Source of the DNA: Mixophyes australis
Taxonomy: Eukaryota > Chordata > Amphibia > Anura > Limnodynastidae
Direction: 5' to 3'
Assembly: GCA_036250195.1 (NCBI GenBank)
Contig: JAVHZZ010000006.1
Coordinates: forward strand, 79,840,416-79,904,415
Length of the DNA: 64,000 nucleotides
The notes under the pieces were generated by a model. That model was given only the letters and a program-made list of their open reading frames with translations, had not been told where the DNA came from and searched no databases. The position numbers and the translations under genes are program-made. Shown one piece after another: positions 49,501-58,500 of the stretch. Position 1 is the first letter of the stretch; the number at the start of each line of letters is the position of its first letter.

Positions 49501-52500
49501 CATATATGTGAAATTATGTTCATACATCCAGCTTGTTCATGGCCAGTTTTGTATTGGTGATTATTTTCATGAAATTAAATGACAGTTCTTCTTTTACATG
49601 TTTTATGACTATAGGAGACCTGGCTTTTGACACGTGAAAGAGAGCTCAAGGAAGAGGTCCGGAAGGGAAGGGATAAAGAGATTGAGCTGGTGATTCAGCG
49701 CCTGGAGTCTGAGATGTCAACCGCAAGGGAAGAATGTGAAAGAGTTGCTGAAAACAGGTGCTTGAATAGCTGCAGGTCAAATAAAGAGGGATTGCAAAAT
49801 TTATTGTAGGGTTATCAAGTAGCATAAGTTTCAAATGCATTTGCAAAAATTTTTGGCTTTTGATTTTTTTGTGGAATGCATTAGCCTTTTTGCCTTTTTA
49901 TACCCAATATATTAAAAGAAGCTTGGTCTCTAAAACCAGGGTGATCCCATCTTGGTACATATTAATATATACCAAATGTAACAGAACCTACACTGATTCT
50001 TTTGTATTGTTCACAATAAATTTGTACATAAATTGTTTATACATAGAATTAGAAATATTTCATACACTACAAATTTCTTGAAACACACTGCAAAAATATA
50101 TCTAATAGTCAATGCTCCTATCTATCCGTTTATCATCTTGCAATATGTTTCAAAGAACATATTGATTGATATGCCCTATTTTAATACAGCATATGGAGAG
50201 GTAGCAATCGACGTTTTTTTTTGTTTGTTTTTCTCTTTTTATTCTTTATTTAATACACTGAATGACAATGCACATCGGCAAAGCACATTGAGTCAAACAT
50301 ATTGAAATCCAGTATAAATTATTATGTTTTCTGAAGAACAAAATAAATAACTGGGGAAGTGACAAACAGTTTGGGGAATACAGCAAGGAAGGAGAGAGAA
50401 AAGTAAAGCGAGAGGTAATCCAGGTCACTTGAGGGCAGAGGACCGCGTCTTAACTTAAGTAAGGGAGGGAAGGGCAGGACAAGTATACCAGAGGAGCATT
50501 CCAAAATAGTTGGGGAAATATAGTGGTTAAGGCAGATCAACTAGGAGGAGGGAGGTGTAAGTTGGCAATAGTAAACCTCCAATTCCTTATATTGTAGCTA
50601 TTTCAACCAAGTAGCTATGAATTCTGGGGTTCGGTCAGATGCTGAAAGGATGATTTCATGCATAGAAATGTAAACGTCTATGCGTCTAAACCATTGGATC
50701 ATGGTAGAAGGGGAGGGTGACCTCCAGTGTACAGAGATCCGTGCTTAAGCTGCGTTATTGAGAGGTTTGAGGAGCAACTTTTTGAAGGTTTATATAGGAA
50801 TATTCGAGATCGAAAGGAACCAGAAACCAGTTTGAGATGGCACATTCGCCCCATGATAATTTTGGAGTGGTGAATTGTCTTGATCCAATATGAGGTAATC
50901 TTGGAACAACTCCACCAGATGTGTAGCTGAGAACCAACGGTGGAGTTACATCTCCAACAGAGGCAGGAGACCTGTGGAGAAAACCTATTTAACAACTCAG
51001 GGCACCTATACCACCTCGTTAAGATCTTGTATTGTATTTCAACTATTGAGGTATTTAGTGAATATGCATGAGGGCTCTAAAGACTTTTGCTGAGGAAATA
51101 GGGCCTACTGTACTATGCAGATCCACCTCCCAAACCTCGGTAAATTGGGGTTTGTGGGTGAATCTGTCCTCTATAATAATCTTATAGATAGTGGAGATAT
51201 TTAGGAGTGCTCAAAAGGGTGCAAAGGAATTCAAAGGAAGTTGTCACACGCCTAGCATTCGGTTTCTATAACCAAAGCCCGGCACACTTACCTGCTTCCC
51301 GTTGACCGCTGCACTCCGTTTGTCCGTCCGCCATCCTCTTTTCGGGTCTGCACATGCTCAGACTCGATCCTTTTATGCCTTCTGCTTCTCACCCATTGGC
51401 TGCTCAATTTTGGCTCAAAATTCTAAAGGCACTTCTCCCTGCAGCTCAGTGCCTCTTCTTCAAGTTACCTGCTAGGTACTAGACGTGGCTCCATTGATCC
51501 TGCTGGTTGTTCTCTCACCTGCTGTCCGCTGAGCTGACACTTCATTGTGTACTTCGCCACTATCCCAGTGGTAACCAGTTGTCCGCAGAGCTGACACTTC
51601 ACTTCTCCTGCTGTAAACCTGCTGTCCGCAGAGATGACACTCGTCTTGTATTTCGCCACTATCCCAGTGGTAACCAGTTGTCCACAAAGCTGACATTTCA
51701 TCTCTCCTGCTGTAACATGTTGTCTGCAAAGCTGATACTCCATCGTGTCATATCACCATCTACTTTATTATAGTAAGCTTGTTGAGCCTGACTGTTTCTC
51801 CTCTCTACAGTCCCCTATAGGTCTCGCCTGATACTTCCAGTAGGGGCCGCGACTTGTGGCGGTCCCTGGTGAATATCTTCTGCCCGTTAGACTCCGCGAC
51901 TTGCTGGAAGTTGTGCTAATTTAGGCAGGTCTAGGATCCTAACCTACTGAACCGTGACAGAAGTATGATCTTGGGCAGTAGATTCCTTTTTGTGGTGAAA
52001 AGAACATAATTGTAAATATTTCCAAAGCTCAGAAGAGGAATAAGAGGACTTCGTCTGAGTTTAGAAAAAGAGTGGATATTGCAACCATTGATCAGTCTAC
52101 CAAGCCTTTGGATGCCCAGTTTGGTCCATTCTGAGAATGAGTTGGGTCGGAGCCCAGGGGGAAAATCTGGGTTGCATAAGAAAGATGTCAGAGGGGAGAT
52201 GAGAGACGAAACATTCTTATTCGCCATGATCCCCGTCCAACGGCTGGGTGTGTGATTTTAGGTAAGCTGGGGAGCCACGGTATTAGATTTATTGGAATGT
52301 CCAGTTCATAGCCCTCCATGAAAATCCACTGTTTACTCTCATCCATTTTAGTCCACTCCAGGATTCTAGTGAGCATGGATGCTTGGTAATACCATCAGAA
52401 AGATGGCAGTTACAGACCTCCCTGGCATCTACATCTATATAGAATGTCATGTTTAAACCTTGGCTCCACAAAAAAAGCGCATAGGTACCTTTTATGGGGA

Positions 52501-55500
52501 ACTGTTCGGAGAATATATAAGACCTTAGGAAGAATATTCATTTTGATAATATTTATTCCCCCCAGCCAGGAAAAACTAACAGTAGCTCAGGCTTGAAGTT
52601 CTTTATGGGTTTTAGCCAGGAGAGGGGGGAGAAATTTAACTCAAACAACTTTGAGGTGTCACTTGCCAGGACAATTGCCAGTTACAGGACTTAAGATGGA
52701 CGCCATTTAAAGGGAAAAGAAGCTTGTAAAGAGCTCACCGTACGTTTCAGAAGTGAAACATTCAGAGCAACTAATTTAGAATAGTTAATTTTAAAATTGG
52801 ACAAATGACTACATTTTTCAAATTCTGCCATCAGATTAGGGAGAGATATAATTGGGTTTATAATGACAGCTAACAAATTGACTTCAAATAGGGCAAGTTT
52901 GATCTCCCTATTTCAAACCTGAAGACCTACGATGTCGGAGTTCTGGGGTGAACTGCCCTAGTCAAGGCCTCCACACATATTATAAATATTAAGGGTGACG
53001 GGACAACCCTGACGAGTCATTGGAGATCGAGACTGGGTCGGAGAGCATCCCATTAATCCTGACATTTGCTCTAGGTGACTTATATAAAGAGTGGATGTGG
53101 TGCATGCAGGAAGGACCCAAACCCAAATACTCCAGCATCCCCCACATGAATTGCCAGCTAACTCGTATTGAAGGCCTTCTCGACATCCGTGGAAAGAAGC
53201 GCCAGAGGTTTGGTCTGCGACAGAAGGCTGATGAATGGGAACTTTTATGCCTGGTCTCCAATGATTTGTTCTTAGAAAGTAGAGTATTCCTGAGAGCTTC
53301 TCTTTAGTGACCCCAGTTGGATACACTTTCCCCTAATGGCACAGTTGTGGATCTCCCAAAACTCAATCTTAAAAGTCTCACCATTATTGTTTAATGAGAC
53401 ATATTCATCTACTGAATGTTCTAGCTTTGATTTACAGTACAGGTCCTGTAACAATTGTTAATTGAGTTTCCAGGTTCAGTGCCTGGGAGGGGATCGGCCA
53501 AAGCCAATGTGAGGTGAATAGGAGTGTAATCAGACACTACTTTTTGCCCTATTTGTGAGTTTAGAAGAATGTCAAGGTGTCTGTGCTCAATAAAGAAGTA
53601 ATCAATCCTGGAATAACCAACTAGAATGTGGAGTGGAATAAAAGATGTAATCTCTCCCTCTAGGGTGCAAGATGTGCCAAGAATCAATCAACTGGTGATC
53701 ATGGAAAATATCTCAGTTTTTCTGGCTTCTTGTAAAGGCAGTCTGTTTACCCTGCCTGAGGTGTTAACCTGGGAATAAATAGCACAATTAAGGTCTCCAT
53801 CCACCACTAGGACTACTACTTTCTTCTCATCAATCATTTCAAATGCATGAGAAAGGAAAGTCGGCTGACTCTGGTTACCCTCCCCTATGATGATTACCGT
53901 TGTTTCTGGCAAATGTACTCTTTGTGAAAATATGATCACCAAAGGGAAGTGGCGATTACATATTGGACGAGCTGAGTGTCTTCTAAACAGAGTTTTTTGG
54001 ATGAATGCTATGTCAACTGTCTCTGTGTAAAGAGTATGTTACAGTGGATAGCGTTGTTCAGGTATATTGAGAACCCTTATATTAAGAGAAGAAATGTGTA
54101 ACTTATGCATTGGAGTGGAATCTGAGTGGGAATCTATTTTGCTGAGTCACCTCTGCATCTGTCATGAGGTCTGAGGACAGTTTTTTGCATGACATGGTTA
54201 CCCAAGGTTTGGAAGTGGGGGACGAGTGAGAGAAAGAGAGGAGGGAAAAAAAGGAGAGAAGGGGAGAGAAAGGAAGGCATCGAAAAACATTGCAAACAAA
54301 ACATTTTGGTGGAAACAATAAAAAGATAAATTAGCCACAAAGAACATGGGGGCTTGCAGATATCCTATAAACTGTAATAACATGCGGGTTTGAGTGTACT
54401 GGGTAGGGGTTGTGGTGACAGCTCAAAATGGGTCGGGCCAGTGCTGCAAACTGTGAGTAAGTAATAAGAGTGAGTTGGGGTGAATTGGAAAGATGTCTAC
54501 CCAGAGCAAAGTATGAACATTGTAATCTTAGAATCTAGAATAATCTGGAGTTATCTAGAACACTAAAGCTGCAGCACTGGTTTTTCGGTGGGAATATATT
54601 CTGAAACACATGAAACCTATTAAATTTGGTAAATGTGTGAACTGAGGACCAGGTGGACGCCCGACACAGTTGCCTTGTTGAGCCTTCATGCCAGGCTGAC
54701 CATGAGGTCCTCACTGACCTGGTGGAGTGAGCCCCGATAACTTCTGCAAGTTTCCCTGCTCTCCTGTAAAGTTGATAAATTACAGATGTAAACCATCTTG
54801 CAATAGATATCTCAACCCTTCTTTTGGGCCTCATACAGGACCAAAAGACTTTCTGTCTTGCAGCTATTACGAGTCCTTTGAGCATAGGTCTTCAAAACCC
54901 TAACCACATCCAAATATTCAAAAGGGCCCTCTTCCTCTTGAGATTTACGTGGACTAAGGCCGTAATCCCTATATCGTCTTTACGGCGAAATCCAGAAACC
55001 GCTTTAGACTGAAAGGAAGGCCTGGTCCGAAGGGCTGCCCTATTTTCATAGAAAATAAGAAGAGGAAACTTGAAGGAAAAAAGTTGCGAGCTCTGAAGCT
55101 CTTTATGCACTAGATATGGCTAAAAGGAAACCAGTCTTCGAAATCAGGAATTTTAATTCTACTTCATCCAAATGTTCAAATGGTGAATGCTGTACATCAT
55201 AAAATAACAAATTTAGTTCTCATGGAGCCACAGGAAAAACATAGGGAGGATGTATAAGCAGTACACCCTGTTAAAATGTCTTAACATCTGGCAATAAAGT
55301 CTTCTCTGTAAAAAGATAGGAAGTGCAGACACTTGAATCTTCAGGGAGCTAAGGCTCAACTCTGCATCCATCCCATTCTGTAAGAAAATAAGGAGCCTGT
55401 GCGTTTGAAAAGAAGAGGTGGGAAACCCCTTCATCTCACACCAGGCAATATAAAGTCTGAACACTCTGTATTAATTTTTGACTGCAACCGGTTTCCTTGT

Positions 55501-58500
55501 CTTCAGCAGGATTTAGAGCACACTATTTGACAAACCCTTTGCTCTCAGAATCAAGGCTTCAGCAGCCATACCGTTAAAGCTAGACGCTGTAAACCTTGGT
55601 GCAGAAACGTCCGTTGACGTAACAAGTCCGGTATGAGAGGCAGACGCCATGACTTGATAAGGACATCTGTGTACCAGGATCTTCACGGCCAATCAGGAGC
55701 CACCAGAATGACCCAAACCCCTTCTCTCTTCACTGTCTTCAGGATCCCCAGAAATATTGCCACTGCTGGAAATCATTAAATTAAGTGTAATTGGCAAGGG
55801 ACCGACATTGCGTCTACTAAGACTGCCCTTGGGTCTCTTGCCCTTGAACAAAACAGGTCCCCTTCGTGGTTGAACTGTGACGCTATCATATTGATGTCTG
55901 GCTGACCCCATCTGTCTACATTCTGGTGAAAGACCTCTGGGTGAAGAGACCATTCTTCTGGGTGAACAGTCTGCCTTCTCAGGAAGTCTGCCTCCTAGTT
56001 TCCTACTCCTGAGATGAAGACTGCCACGATGGCCTGAGTTTTTTTATTCAGCCCAATGAAAAGTCCTGCTGGTCTCGTGCGTGAAGGGATGACTTCTTGT
56101 CCCTCTTTGGTGGTTGAGGTATGCCACAGACATTGGCATTGTCCTACTGTATCTTCACAGTTGCACCCCACAGAAAATGCCTAGAGCGCAGAACACTGCT
56201 TGCAATTCTAATACGTTTATTACCTGACTGTCACAGAAGTAATTTGGCATTTACAATCTGTAAAGATCTTTACGGAAGTTATTGTCACAGTCATCAATCT
56301 GGAAGAACTTCTTGTCAGACATAGCAGCAAGGCAGAGAAAATAGACTATAATAACAGAACACAATCAAACAAAGGAAAGTGAACTTGTTAGCAGACCAAA
56401 GCCTGGTAAACGAAGCTACATTTTGCTTGTAAACCACCCCCAACTACTACTCCGGACACCTGGTGGTATAGAAGGGGAGAGCAGGGATTGAAAAGGTCTG
56501 CTGCTTCTGGTGTGCTTCAATCACGGTGCAAGAGGAAGAGGGCCTACAGATCCATCTTGTGAAGGAAAAAAGATAGGGCTTCGGCTGAGTAGCTGTGGCG
56601 GGCTGCCACCTGGTCCTTAATTCACACATTTACCAAATTTTATAGGTTTAATATGTTTACATCTAAGGATGCCAGTTTCGGGAGGAATATATTCCACACT
56701 GCCTCTACGGAGTGTAAAACCCACCCGTAGGTGTAGATTGTGGATGTTCAAGATGTTATACTTACGTTAACTCCTATTCTCTTAGTCCATTGAGCGACAT
56801 CAGATGCCAACCCCCTTATGCTTTGATACTCTCTTCCATGTTTATGTGTTCCTCCTACTCTGTCCTGTGGGGCTTAGTTAAAAAATAATTGATGTCTGCT
56901 CAGGCAGGTGTGGGGTATGAAGGGGAGGAGCTACAGTTAAATGTTGAAATTTAAAGTGCCCTAACTCCTGGCTGCACTCAATACCCCAATGTCCGGTGTC
57001 CCCAAATGGACTAAGAGAAAAAGATTTAACTGAATTATAAAATCTTGTTTTGTTAACGTTTAACATTGTCACAGGGATTTAATTCATTACAGATTTTTCC
57101 ACTCCTTTTTTTTTGTGGAATTTTGGGAGGATTCCCATGTAGGATCAGTAACCTGTTTAATGGGAACCTAGTCATATGGCAATGCTAACATAGGTGATGT
57201 AATTTTAATGGCGACTGAGATCGTTTTACAATGTTTTTGATAGTTGGTACCATGTGTAAGTACTAGCAATGTATTTTTATATCCATAATGACAAGTAAGA
57301 TATGGAAGTAATCAGTGATGTTGGCTGAGTGGAAACAATTGTGAGGATACTTTTGACATTGGGTTTGTAAACCTATTTCTTCCTTTGTCATAAACTTGAA
57401 ATGTAAAATTCCCACAATCCTTAAATGCCTCTAGAGGGGGAAGCTCCAACATCTCATGGTTTACATCTCTTATATGGTAGAACATCTTATAATACTGCTG
57501 TGGTTTCTGTGGCCAGTATTGGATAGAACAATACTTTCTTGATGTACTTCAGCTGAATGATCATTGTGAGATGTAGGATCAGAAATGATAAATATATTGG
57601 AGCCATCAAAACACTCTGTCATTAAGACAACTTACCCCAATATCCATAAACAGCAGTTTATATACATGAGAAATCGTTTGTTGCATACGTGTTACACACA
57701 GATGCGATACATCATAAACTTCAGTCTAAAGAAACCGTGTCATTGACAAAACATTTAGAATCACATGTTCGGAATACAAATATTAGAAATATGGCTAATT
57801 TAGGCACCTGTCGTTCCTTTCAGGGTTAAAAGAGTCCGTGAAAAGTATGAGTCTGAGCTGCAGGAGATGGAGCGATCTGAGCGGAAACTACAGGAACGCT
57901 GCAACCAACTGAAGGGTCGAGTTACCGAGCTGGAAGGAGAACAGATCAGACTTCAGGGACTTCTGAGGCAGAGAGAGCAGGAAGTTGAAGACATCAGGCA
58001 GGTGAGGAAGATGTTTCTAAATGGCAGCATGTGCAATACATATCAATGAATTGTAAATATGCTACAGTGTCAGCTCTTAAAAGTAAGTCACATGTTCATA
58101 ATTGTGTCTTGCATAAGAAAGCATGTACTGGACATAGTTTTATATCATCCCTCTGTATAGCCCTGATCAAAGTCAGAGGATTCTGTCTACTACCCCTTGT
58201 CTACCATTGGTCATATTTTTGGTACTTGCTGCATCTGTCCACACCTCCCCCCCATTATGTGATATCTTGTTTCAAATATTGTCACACACTCTTGGCAGTA
58301 GACCACACCCCAAAACTATCAAACCAGGAAGATTGAAGGAACAGCTCTGGGAGATGGTAAAGTGGAAAGTTGCACATTTAAGGAACATTCCTAAAAATGC
58401 ACCATCCTATTTTATTTAAATAGTCTAACTCTGCAAAACAAGTTGCACTGGTTCACACATCCTCTACTTTTCAAAGAACACCCATGTTCCACTGATCACC

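Larger units (their letters stand above)
50213..54400 (-). mobile_element. L1-like LINE on the minus strand, interrupted by a solo LTR
   Basis: The 3' end is at the left, where the + strand shows a T-rich tract (50213-50243), i.e. an A-rich tail on the minus strand. Going 5' to 3' on the minus strand: endonuclease (53942-53421), RT (53330-52690), ORF2 C-terminal region (52230-51965), the LTR insertion (51242-51959) and the 3' UTR. The 54400 border is approximate. Stops, frameshifts and a deletion between endonuclease and RT make it inactive. Confidence 0.8.
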
